11,305 nt of DNA from Temnopleurus reevesii (lineage: Eukaryota > Echinodermata > Echinoidea > Temnopleuroida > Temnopleuridae). The notes beneath the pieces were generated by a model that had not been told where the DNA came from, ran no database searches, and saw only the letters and a list, made by a program, of their open reading frames with translations. The stretch lies in the NCBI GenBank assembly GCA_036244855.1, contig BQKZ01007159.1, positions 8,693 to 19,997 of the forward strand, in the 5' to 3' direction. The position numbers and the translations under genes are program-made. Of the stretch, positions 1 through 6,491 are shown one piece after another; within the stretch, counting starts at the first letter, position 1; each line of letters starts with the position of its first letter.

Positions 1-90
1 CTTCTTTTTCTTGCTTAAGCTGATGTTGGAGCGAAAGTTTTTGCATGTTCGGGGGAATTTTTACCTACATCTCTTTTTCTTTTCTCATAG
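1..90 (+). other. 3' end of an upstream EPHX1-like intron
   Basis: Pyrimidine-rich sequence (CTCTTTTTCTTTTCTC) runs into the AG at 89-90. No coding similarity is seen before 91. The upstream exon lies outside the window. Confidence 0.75.
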
Positions 91-220
91 GCTTTGCTTG
101 CTTTGCGGCCGCCAGGATATTCAACAAGCTGATGATGCGACTTGGTTTCAAGCAGTACTACGCCCAAGGAGGTGACTGGGGAAGTCTCATCACACTCAAC
201 ATGGCTATAATGTTCCCCAG
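91..220 (+). CDS. EPHX1: EPHX1-like exon with catalytic Asp nucleophile
   Basis: The acceptor is a pyrimidine-rich run ending TCATAG at 85-90 and the donor is CAG|GTAGGT at 218-223. Two bases (91-92) complete a codon from an upstream exon, and two bases (AG) are left over for the next. The peptide runs through [13 protein letters not shown], the strand and turn leading to the nucleophile elbow YAQGGDWGS, then TLNMAIMFP. In this family the Asp of GGDWGS attacks the epoxide and forms the covalent ester intermediate. The exon is clean, with no echo copies seen in the short intron after it (221-436). That sets it apart from exons 2-4. Confidence 0.93.
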
Positions 221-3200
221 GTAGGTATTCTTGGAAAATTATTGAGTATTGGCTCCCCCAAATGAAAATAATGATTCGCAAATTAAGGGGGTATCGGAGG
301 AGTAAATTATATTACATGTATGTTGCCAGTTTTTTTTTGTAATTGGGTAATATGAATATGATGGTGGCAGTATAGATTTTCAACGTAGTTGACTGAGAAT
401 TCATCTAGTTTTTATTTACTTTGGCTCTCTTTACAGCAACATTAAAGGTTACCATGGTAACATGGCAACGCAGGCGAATTTGAAGGCCTATCTCTACCCA
501 TTCCTTGGCCAGTACCTTCCATCCATCTTCCTCCCAGATGAGAGAGACCAGGAGCGTCTCCTGCCAATGGGGGATCGAGTAACGGAACTGCTGATGGAGT
601 CGGGCTATATGCATCTCCAGGCTACTAAGCCTCAGACAGTCGGTTAGTTTAAAGTTTTTGTTAAAAGATTTTTTGTGATTCAATTTCTTGTTCCTCCACG
701 CTTTTCTCAATTTCTACCCCAGTCTCACTCATTCACAGACAGTTGGTTAGTTTATCATTTTTAATCATAGTTTTTATCATCTTTCATCATCTCTTGTCCC
801 TCCACAAATTTTGCAATGACCTCCCCCCCTGCTAGCTCATTCATGCCTCCCTCTCCCCTTCTGATCATTTTCTACCCCTTCTACTAGCTTCTCTCCCTCT
901 AGCCCTCCTCCCCCTCTTCCATCTCCTCCACCTCCTCCCTCTCCCATTCTCAACCCCATCTTCCTCCCCTTCTGTTCATCCTTCTAAAACCCCATCCTCA
1001 TCCTGTTTCCTCCACAACCAACCATCATCCCCTTCACTTCCTCCTCCGCTCCTCACTATCCCTTTCTCTTCCTCCACCTCCTTTTCCTCCTCCTCTCCTC
1101 CTCTACCCCTCCTCCTCCCATTCCGTTCGTCCTCTTATCCCTTCTCCTAAATTCCTCCTCCTCTCCCTAACCCGCTCCTGCCTCTCTTCCTTCCCTCCTC
1201 CTCCTCCAACTACTCCTTCCCATTTATCTCCTCTTCCTATTCACCAATCTTCATCATCATTTACATCGCTGCTGATGGGGTACTGTAGAAATATACAATG
1301 ACTCTCGAGGTTCTGGTTAAAACTATTTGCACGAATGAACATCAGATAGTACCATACTCCCGAGGGCCAACGACCCGAGGGAGGATGATACTATCCGGAT
1401 GCTCATGAGTGCGAATAGTTTTAGCCAGTACCGAGAATCAAGTCATTGTATATTACTTTTATATACCTTCTTACAACAACAACATTAACAATAAAGTAGA
1501 CTATTGCAGCAGATTAAATAATCTTACCTTGTCTTAATGATAATTTGATAATATGATGAATTGTTTTACTAGTCTCGCGCTCGTCTTTTCGTTGAGCACA
1601 TCATGCAAATGAAGCCCGCCGGAAGTTCCCCGTGCCGTGTAGCTGGGAAGCGCTGCCTCTCTCGCGCGCGGGCAGGTCTCTGAGTGCAGGCAGTGCGAAT
1701 AGTTTTAGCCAACAGTACCGAGAATCAAGTCATTTTTTATTACTTTTATATCCCTTCTTACAACAACAACAACAATAAAGTAGTCTATAGCAGCAGATTA
1801 AATAATCTTACCTTGTCTTGATGATAATTTGATAATCTGATAAATTGTTTTTCTAGTCTCTGGCTCGTCTTCTCGTTGAGCACATCATGCGTGCGAACGA
1901 AGCCCGCCATAAGTTTCCCGTGCCGTGAAGCTGGGAAGCAGTGTCTCTCTCGCGCGCGGGCAGATCTCTTATAGCCGACTGTGACCCATGCGCACGGAAA
2001 AAGTACTATTCCATGGTACTATTCCATGGCAAACGGCTTTCTTAGCAAATCTATTCATTTTTCTCGCCTGTACACTGTCAATGCAACGATCTTAGTGTAA
2101 GGGATGTAAAGAGTTATGGAACCCCTCATAGTGTCAGGCTACATGCATCTCCAGGCTACTAAGCCTCAGACAGTTGGTGAGTTAATCAATTTTTAGAGAT
2201 ATTTTTTTGTTATTCCATCTCTTGTTCATCCACAGTTTTATCAATTTCCACCTCCTTCTCCCTCCTTCATTCCTCCCTCTCCCCTTCTTGTCCTTCTCTA
2301 CCCCTCCTTCCCTCCCATTCTCAAACCCCCTTCCTCCACTTCTGTTTCTCCTCCACCTCCTCCTCCTCCATCCCTTTCCTCTTCCTTGTCTTCCACAACC
2401 GTCATCCCCTTCACTTCCTCCTCCTCTTTTCCCTCCTCTTCCTTCGCCTTCTTCTCCTCATCTTCTCCCTTCTCGTAACATCCTCCTTCGTCTTCCTAAT
2501 CCCCCTCTTACTCCTCCTCCTCCTCCTCCTCCTCCTCCCCTTCTGTTCCTCCTCCAGCTCCTCCTTCAACATCCCCTTCCTCACCCGGATCTCCCATAAC
2601 CAACCATCATCTCCTTCACTTCCTCCTAAACTTCTTCTGCTCCTCGCTAATCCCTTCACTTCCTCCTCCACCCCTCAAAATCCCCTTCTCCTAAATTCCT
2701 CCTCTTCCTAACCCCCTTCACCTTCTCCTCCACTCCCTCATCTTCCTCCTACTTCTCCTACTTCTCCCCTTTATCTCCTCCTCCCTATCCCTTAATCTTC
2801 ATCATCATAGATATGTAACTGCAGTATCACTAATTTAACAAAGGAAAGATTGACTGTTTACTTTTCATCACATTCATTTCCCCAAGCTAAGATGTCAATG
2901 ATTCTCCTATTGGACTCGCCGCTTACATCCTGGAGAATTTCTCGACGTGGACGAACCCTTCTCATTTTCATCTACCTCCCTTCTCCTCCTGAATCTCTGA
3001 TTCAAGCCTTTTTCTGCAATCCACCGACGTAACTAAGGACAAATTTACTGTATTCTTTTCATCACGATCATTTCCCCAGCACAAGGTGTCAATGATTCTC
3101 CTATTGGTCTCGCAGCCTACATCTTAGAGAAATTCTCTACGTGGACGAGCCCTTCTCATTTTCATCTACCTCCCTCCTCCTTTTCCCAGGACGCTCCGTC

Positions 3201-5993
3201 TCTACTCCTTCCTATCCTTCCTTGTCATCATCTCATGCTTCTCATCATCTCACCCTTCACCTCCTCTCCTCTCCACCCCCTATTTCATCCGTCCTCCCTT
3301 TCTCTCCCTTCTCCTCCCTCCTTCTCCTCCTCCTCCACATCCTCCTACTCTTCCTATTCCCCTACCATCTCCTCTTCCTTGTCCACCCCTTGCTCCTCTC
3401 CCTCTCCTCGTCACCCTCATCCTCTTCATTCTCCTCCCCTCCTCATTTCTTTCTTCCCTCATCCATCACTCAATACCTCCTTATCTCCTCCTCCATATTT
3501 TTTGTATATTCTATTGTTTTTACCCCTCATAAATTAGATTTTCTCTGAATCAAACCTATTTTAACAATCACAAAGATTCGACATCGCATAGCAAGATTGA
3601 CAGTATATACTTTTAATCACCAATGTTTTTACAGGCCAAGATGTCAATGATTCTCCTATTGGACTCACAGCTTACATTTTGGAGAAATTCTTGACCTGTA
3701 CGAACCCTTCTCATTTTCATCTACCTTTCTCCTCCTTCCGTCCTATCTCTGATTCAACCTATTTTTGCAATCCACCGACACAACTAAGGAAAAGTTGACT
3801 GTATTCTTTTCATCACGATCATTTCCACAGCCCAAGGTGTCAATGATTCTCCAATTGGTCTCGCCGCTTACATCTTGGAGAAATTCTCAACGTGGACAAA
3901 CCCTGAATGGCAGGGCCTTCCGGACGGAGGAATGACCAAGGCGTTCAATCTGGATGACCTCTTGACCAATGTAATGATATACTGGGTCAAAGGAAACATC
4001 GCATCATCCATGAGACTGTACAAGGAAGAGATTGGAGGGAATTCTAGACACTACCAAGACAAGTAAGTATTAAGGCACACAACTTTTTGGATGTCATAAA
4101 TTTATTATGAACACTCAAATTGGCAATTGGTGAATGGAAACATTGCGTCGTCCATGAAGCCGTACAAGGAGGAGATTGGAGGCAATTCAAAACACTACCA
4201 AGATAAGTAAGTATTGAGGGACTTAAAGGGGAACTTCACCCAGACATTGATGTGCTATCAGCGGATGCAGAAAAATACAAGGATCAAACTTTGAAAATTT
4301 GAGCAAAATCAGATGATCCATACAAAAGTTATGAATTTAAAAAAAAATGATGTACACTCCTAATGAGCTCCTTAAATTGGCAACATACGGACACAAAATG
4401 GCTGCTAACTACCAAGATGAGTAAGTATTGAGGGACAAAAACTTTTTGGAAGTCATAAATTTGTTATGGATCAAGACTCAAATTGGCAAGTTGGTGAATG
4501 GAAACATCGCATCCATGCGACTGTACAAGTAGGAGATTGGAGGCAATTCAAGACACTACCAAGATAAGTAAGTATTGAGAGACGTACAAGAAGAGTCTAC
4601 CAAGAAATTAAATTTGTTCAACAGAAGCAGAAAAATCAGATGAACAGATTTAAAAAGTTTAAGAAAAATTTGACAACTAATAAGAAAGGTATGAATGTTT
4701 AAATATTTAGACAAACTAGATTTGAATCATGACTCTCTGGTTGAAAGGCAGGAATCAGAACCACTATACCACAAAGTTTCTATATATTATGTATTTGTTT
4801 AAAGGGGCATGCTACGGACACATTATAGGGTTACGTAATTGAACAGAATTTTAGGAATTGTCATTCATGTCTACACATGCAAATCTCAACAGTGATAAAT
4901 GTTCGGAAGAGATGAAAGTTCACCAAGTGCGATACTCCGGATTCGTAATTTTCTTTGAGTCATAGAGGGTGTTGTTCAAAAGTTGCAATTGATCGCAAGA
5001 TGCAGTTGATCGGAACGCGCCAATTAAAATCATTGTTTCATGCGCGTGTTCTTAAATGCGCATACCATGTGCGAATGAAAATGCTTGTTACAATTTGCAA
5101 AGTTGCAGTTGATTTTGAGCAACACCCCCATAGACTTTAAGAAGCCTTTCTATCCCAACATTAAAGCATACTGCAAGGCAAAACCGTGGTATAGTCATTG
5201 AGACCAGCCACTTGTTGCCTTTACACTGTCGCAGACAGCTTGGCGCATATTATGCAACACCAAGCTCGACTGAGGGAGATATCTGCCTGATAAATAATAA
5301 TAATAAAGGTGGCTACTTATATAGCGCACAGGTCCACCATAAGGTGCTCATGGCGCTTTAGAAACAAAGAAAGCAAAATAAACAAATAGTAAAAACATGA
5401 GGGAAATAGAAAGTAACAAACATTTTTTTGACAGAGAGAGAGAATCTCCTGAACAAATACTTTAGCAGACCAGGGAATTTAGAAACAGGCCCGGATGCCT
5501 TAGAATGACCCTGCGGCAATGTGTCTGAGTGACATATAGGGGCCTTTACTCAAGCAGTAATAGAAATGAAAACATTGGCAATGACTTAAATAGCGTGCGA
5601 TAGTCCTATGAAGATCTCAATGGGATGTGCTAGAACTTATCGCAGAACCGTATAGCTGCAACATACCCCTGACAATGTGATCGGCGATTAAACCCGAGGC
5701 CAGTTTCTTTTATCCGAAGCCTTGTCTGATTCGCCCTTGCTTTATAGAGTGTCAATCCACTTAAAATGAAACTTTAATTCCTCTGTTTCAGGCATGCAAA
5801 CCAGGTCCCTACCGGATTCGCCGCTTTCCCCAAGGAGTTGTTCTACACCATCGAGAGCGTCATCCGTCACTTCAACCCAAACCTCCTCTCTTTCAACTAC
5901 ATGGCGCGTGGCGGACACTTTGCCGCTTTCGAGGAACCGGTCCTACTCGCCGAGGATATACGGCAGTTTGTGAGGAAAGTTGAGGCCCTCTAG
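91..5993 (+). CDS. EPHX1: Microsomal-type epoxide hydrolase, C-terminal part (4 exons, 5'-partial)
   Basis: Predicted join 91-220, 437-642, 3831-4062, 5792-5993. After a split first codon it encodes 255 residues. Known for the family: an alpha/beta-hydrolase of the ER membrane that opens epoxides to diols through an ester on an Asp nucleophile. Seen here: GGDWGS (Asp codon 174-176), SGYMH (Tyr 606-608), RLYKE (Tyr 4019-4021), FPKEL (Glu 5835-5837) and GGHFAAF (His 5916-5918). As recalled, these match human Asp226, Tyr299, Tyr374, Glu404 and His431. From the nucleophile to the C-terminus there are 227 residues, against about 229 in human EPHX1. The N-terminal anchor and first half lie upstream. 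Splice phases agree at every junction, so the gene is probably active. Insect juvenile hormone epoxide hydrolases belong to the same family and cannot be separated on this evidence; "EPHX1-like" is the safe name. Confidence 0.93.
221..436 (+). other. Short intron between exons 1 and 2 of the window
   Basis: 216 nt, GTAGGT to TTACAG. It has AT-rich filler with a poly-T run near 331-340 and no repeat or exon echo that I can see. Confidence 0.85.
437..642 (+). CDS. EPHX1: EPHX1-like exon, lid domain with oxyanion Tyr
   Basis: The acceptor is CTCTTTACAG (427-436). The first base completes Ser (AG|C), and the peptide continues [12 protein letters not shown]. The donor is G|GTTAGT at 643, leaving one base for exon 3. 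The segment aligns with the family's SHVKGLHLNMA region and then the variable part of the lid domain. It ends in [17 protein letters not shown], where the Tyr of SGYMH is one of the two tyrosines that polarise the epoxide oxygen. The middle ([20 protein letters not shown]) is the least conserved stretch, as expected for the lid. The 3' end of this exon with its donor recurs at 736-745 and 2131-2176. Confidence 0.93.
736..745 (+). repeat. Minimal echo of the exon 2 donor junction
   Basis: CAGACAGTTG followed by GTTAGTTT matches the exon 2 end and donor (633-650) and lies about 100 nt downstream. The following bases (ATCATTTTTAATCATAG, then CATCTCTTGTCCCTCCAC) resemble the sequence after the real donor and after the later echo at 2131. 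Confidence 0.6.
780..1250 (+). repeat. Polypyrimidine tract 1
   Basis: About 470 nt made almost wholly of C and T on the + (transcribed-sense) strand, built from degenerate CTCC, TTCC and CCTCCTC words. It shares phrases such as CTCCCATTCTCAA and CATCCCCTTCACTTCCTCC with tract 2, so the two are copies. Open frames across it are low-complexity and not credible genes. Confidence 0.9.
1291..1452. mobile_element. Palindromic (hairpin-forming) element
   Basis: The left arm starts ATATACAATGACTCTCGAGG and the right arm ends AAGTCATTGTATAT, its imperfect reverse complement. The arms continue inward through AACTATTTGCAC/GTGCGAATAGTT and GATAGTA..CTCCCGAGGG/CCGAGGGAGG..TACTATC to a short loop near 1367-1371. 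The arms are about 75-78 nt. No coding sequence is present. It looks like a MITE or foldback element; its right arm is also the start of tandem unit 1. Confidence 0.8.
1409..1970. repeat. Two-copy tandem repeat, period 284 bp
   Basis: Unit 1 begins at 1409 and unit 2 at 1693, both with GTGCGAATAGTTTTAGCCA. They share the CTTCTTACAACAACAAC run, the GCAGATTAAATAATCTTACC block, TCGTTGAGCACATCATGC, and a GC-rich end TCTCTCGCGCGCGGGCAG. Differences are scattered point changes and small indels. Unit 2 lacks the left arm of the palindrome, so duplication followed or truncated the hairpin insertion. Confidence 0.9.
2004..2029. repeat. Perfect 13-bp tandem duplication
   Basis: TACTATTCCATGG occurs twice back to back. 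It contains the palindrome CCATGG twice. Confidence 0.85.
2131..2176 (+). pseudogene. Echo of exon 2 3' end with donor
   Basis: 46 nt match 597-642 with four differences: GAG to GTG, and three synonymous changes (TCG/TCA, TAT/TAC, GTC/GTT). It keeps [14 protein letters not shown] and a good donor, G|GTGAGT at 2177. No acceptor lies immediately upstream; homology stops at about 2131. The intron sequence after the donor also matches that after exon 2. Confidence 0.85.
2205..2806 (+). repeat. Polypyrimidine tract 2, with (CTC)n core
   Basis: About 600 nt, nearly all C and T on the + strand, including an uninterrupted CTC/CCT run of about nine units at 2511-2537. It is a diverged copy of tract 1 in the same position relative to the exon 2 echo. 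It ends CTTAATCTTCATCATCAT, matching the end of tract 1. Confidence 0.9.
2886..2960 (+). pseudogene. Exon 3 5' echo A (broken)
   Basis: This aligns with 3831 onward up to AACCCT, then switches to TCTCATTTTCATCTACC. It is disabled: the acceptor position reads CAA instead of CAG, and the first in-frame Gln codon is TAA (2888-2890). An AG one base later would put the copy out of frame. The rest of the segment keeps [14 protein letters not shown] in the canonical frame. Confidence 0.85.
3080..3154 (+). pseudogene. Exon 3 5' echo B (acceptor and frame intact)
   Basis: The acceptor is TTTCCCCAG (3071-3079). In the canonical frame it reads [19 protein letters not shown] then STWTSP. It departs from exon 3 after the CCT codon into TCTCATTTTCATCTACC. 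Seven of the eight changed codons relative to exon 3 are synonymous. The frame stays open through polypyrimidine tract 3 to a TAG at 3535-3537, which would add about 125 low-complexity residues. No convincing donor is seen nearby. It is either a pseudo-exon or a possible alternative terminal exon. Confidence 0.75.
3160..3500 (+). repeat. Polypyrimidine tract 3
   Basis: About 340 nt of C and T on the + strand, sitting inside the repeat unit that carries exon 3 echo B. Units A and C have only short versions of it, so it seems to have expanded in this unit, making the B-to-C spacing 555 nt against about 195 nt for A-to-B and C-to-exon. Confidence 0.85.
3635..3709 (+). pseudogene. Exon 3 5' echo C
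   Basis: The acceptor is TTTTTACAG (3626-3634). The frame is open and reads [19 protein letters not shown], then LTCTNP, then leaves homology at the same point as A and B. It carries several amino-acid changes (including Trp to Cys). The frame ends at TGA 3796-3798, 53 codons in. The tail CTGATTCAACCTATTTTTGC with CAATCCACCGACACAACTAA also follows echo A. Confidence 0.8.
3831..4062 (+). CDS. EPHX1: EPHX1-like exon, lid domain with second oxyanion Tyr
   Basis: The acceptor is TTTCCACAG (3822-3830). CC joins the leftover G to give Ala, then [18 protein letters not shown] and STWTNPEW. The downstream block [13 protein letters not shown] is strongly conserved in the family, and RLYKE carries the second catalytic tyrosine (4019-4021). 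The donor is AA|GTAAGT at 4063, and AA pairs with the G of exon 4 to give Lys. It is the only copy with both halves intact. Truncated copies of its 5' third lie upstream (2886, 3080, 3635) and copies of its 3' third lie downstream (4130, about 4406, 4494). This makes 3831-4062 the functional exon by completeness, continuous frame and phase match. Confidence 0.95.
4130..4206 (+). pseudogene. Exon 3 3' echo 1 with donor
   Basis: 77 nt match 3986-4062 in frame: [18 protein letters not shown] then NSKHYQD. The RLYKE tyrosine is kept in PYKE. Of about 12 changed codons, 8 are synonymous. The donor GTAAGTATT at 4207 is the same as the real one, but no acceptor precedes the copy. Confidence 0.85.
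4225..4345. repeat. Diverged dispersed repeat beginning TTAAAGGGGAA
   Basis: The block starts TTAAAGGGGAACTTCACCC and continues with GCAGAAAAAT..AAAATCAGATGA..AAAGTTATGAATTT. A related but diverged block sits at 4619-4700 after exon 3 echo 3. A reverse-oriented end, TTCCCCTTTAAA, lies at 8508-8519. I read it as an old interspersed element; its class is unknown. Confidence 0.5.
4406..4420 (+). pseudogene. Exon 3 3' echo 2 (very short) with donor
   Basis: AACTACCAAGATGA followed by GTAAGTATTGAGGGA matches the end of exon 3 and its donor. The flank after it (ACTTTTTGGAAGTCATAAAT) matches the flank after the real donor, so it belongs to the same tandem series. Confidence 0.7.
4494..4567 (+). pseudogene. 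Exon 3 3' echo 3 with in-frame stop
   Basis: This aligns with the exon 3 3' end with a 3-nt deletion (one Ser codon) and a premature TAG at 4530-4532 in place of the Glu after YK. The donor GTAAGTATT at 4568 is preserved. Confidence 0.85.
4711..4777 (-). mobile_element. tRNA-derived SINE head (5' region)
   Basis: Read on the minus strand, this contains TGGTATAGTGGTT (4759-4771), an A-box-like sequence, then CTGCCTTTCAACCAG in the anticodon-arm position, and ATGATTCAAATC (4719-4730), a degenerate B box. Spacing and order match a tRNA-like RNA polymerase III promoter. A mature tRNA is unlikely because the arms do not pair cleanly. The SINE body would run toward lower coordinates. Confidence 0.6.
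4966..5128. mobile_element. TIR element copy 1 (163 bp), flanked by CATAG
   Basis: The left end is AGGGTGTTGTTCAAAAGTTG and the right end is GATTTTGAGCAACACCCC, forming imperfect terminal inverted repeats. The bases CATAG occur directly on both sides (4961-4965 and 5129-5133), a candidate target-site duplication. A second copy in the opposite orientation lies at 10415-10590. A short open frame inside is chance. Confidence 0.8.
5289..5350. repeat. (TAA)n run with TATATAGCGCACA motif
   Basis: A TAA-rich microsatellite (5291-5307) is followed by GGTGGCTACTTATATAGCGC and GGTGCTCATGGCGCTTTAG. A similar arrangement occurs at 7961-8020. It is probably a remnant of a dispersed repeat. Confidence 0.5.
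5792..5993 (+). CDS. EPHX1: EPHX1-like terminal coding exon with acid Glu and base His
   Basis: The acceptor is CTCTGTTTCAG (5781-5791). The first base completes Lys, then [16 protein letters not shown]. The Glu of FPKEL (5835-5837) matches the charge-relay acid, and [12 protein letters not shown] carries the general-base His (5916-5918), which activates water to release the diol. The reading frame ends [12 protein letters not shown] then TAG at 5991-5993, close to the usual family C-terminus. Two degraded copies of its 3' end follow at 6082-6205 and 6492-6560, and the second half of the exon shares its flanking sequence with them. The first copy has lost the His segment, so only 5792-5993 can encode a working C-terminus. 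Confidence 0.95.
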
Positions 5994-6081
5994 GAAGCAT
6001 TGTCTGCCATTCATCGTTAGATCCCAGCCACAGATATATCCTGCATCAACCCCAATTCAACATGATTTTTAGTTAAGTTTA

Positions 6082-6205
6082 GTCATCTGTCACTTCAACC
6101 CAAACCCCCTCTCTTTCAACTACATGGCGCGGGGCCGCGTTCGAGGAAACGGTCCTACTCGTCGAAGATATACGGCAGTTTGTTCGCAAAGTCGAGGCCC
6201 TTTAG
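6082..6205 (+). pseudogene. Exon 4 3' echo 1, catalytic His deleted
   Basis: This aligns with 5859-5993 through the stop (TAG 6203-6205). It is 11 nt shorter, and the missing bases fall in the GGHFAAF codons, so the base His is lost and the frame shifts. The other changes are mixed: about six synonymous and four replacement codons. It lies after the real stop, so it would be part of the 3' UTR or 3' flank. Confidence 0.88.
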
Positions 6206-6280
6206 GAAGGTTTGGGTGATGTTATGGTCACCATTCATCCTTAGACCCCGGTCACATATAACATCCTGCATCAACCAAAG

Positions 6281-6394
6281 TCAACATGATTCTTAGTCCA
6301 GTTAAGTCCTTTGTGAACTGATTAACTGCCCCTAAACATAGCAGTACACCTAACTCGGACCTCAAAGGACCAACTGAACTAGGAATCATGTTGA
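6281..6394. repeat. 3'-flank hairpin unit 1
   Basis: The left arm is TCAACATGATTCTTAGTCCA with GTTAAGTCCTTT after it (6281-6312). The right arm, CAAAGGACCAACTGAACTAG and GAATCATGTTGA (6363-6394), is its imperfect reverse complement. A truncated start of the same arm follows the real stop at about 6054-6080. Confidence 0.8.
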
Positions 6395-6491
6395 ATCAGG
6401 GCTTACTCAGCCTTTTCTAAATCCAGACAATTTTACAAGACAATTGAATGAAGGTAGCTTTCCCTTTTACTTCATTTATTCACTTCAATAA

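Larger units (their letters stand above)
643..3830 (+). other. Intron rich in exon echoes, polypyrimidine tracts and a tandem repeat
   Basis: 3188 nt, GTTAGT to CCACAG. From 5' to 3' it holds a tiny donor echo (736-745), a polypyrimidine tract, a palindrome with a 284-bp tandem repeat, an exon 2 echo, a second polypyrimidine tract, exon 3 5' echoes A and B, a third polypyrimidine tract, and echo C. The block from the exon 2 edge through the pyrimidine tract to AATCTTCATCATCAT occurs twice (about 591-1262 and 2131-2806), showing segmental duplication. Confidence 0.85.
4063..5791 (+). other. Intron between exons 3 and 4 of the window
   Basis: 1729 nt, GTAAGT to TTTCAG. The first 510 nt are tandem copies of the exon 3 3' edge. 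Then come a minus-strand SINE head (about 4711-4777), a TIR element (4966-5128) and an ATA-rich repeat (about 5289-5350). I see nothing recognisable in 5351-5780. Confidence 0.85.

Noticed and set aside
405..710. Minus-strand open frame of about 101 codons over exon 2
   Set aside because: It is the antisense shadow of the exon at 437-642, whose + strand frame matches epoxide hydrolase.
1291..1970. CRISPR-like repeat array
   Set aside because: There are only two long units of 284 bp with no spacers, in a eukaryotic intron.
2207..2671. Long open frames on both strands in the CT-rich tract (Pro/Leu-rich on +, Arg/Glu-rich on -)
   Set aside because: Simple-sequence DNA of C and T rarely makes stop codons. 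There is no domain, no start context and no conservation signal, and the tract is clearly a duplicated intron repeat.
2850..3032. Open frame across exon 3 echo A
   Set aside because: It is out of the epoxide hydrolase frame. The canonical frame of echo A carries TAA and the acceptor is damaged.
3141..3548. Ser/Leu/Pro-rich open frame of about 135 codons
   Set aside because: It is a low-complexity product of polypyrimidine tract 3, in a frame other than the exon 3 frame. Only the echo B frame is worth attention.
2886..3709. Mutually exclusive alternative exons
   Set aside because: The copies lack the 3' two-thirds of exon 3 and have no evident donors, so they cannot replace exon 3 in a full-length enzyme.
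4711..4777. Functional tRNA gene on the minus strand
   Set aside because: The promoter boxes are present, but the acceptor, D and T arms do not pair well. A SINE head fits better.
4955..5140. 61-codon open frame on + strand
   Set aside because: It lies wholly within a terminal-inverted-repeat element and has no recognisable protein features.
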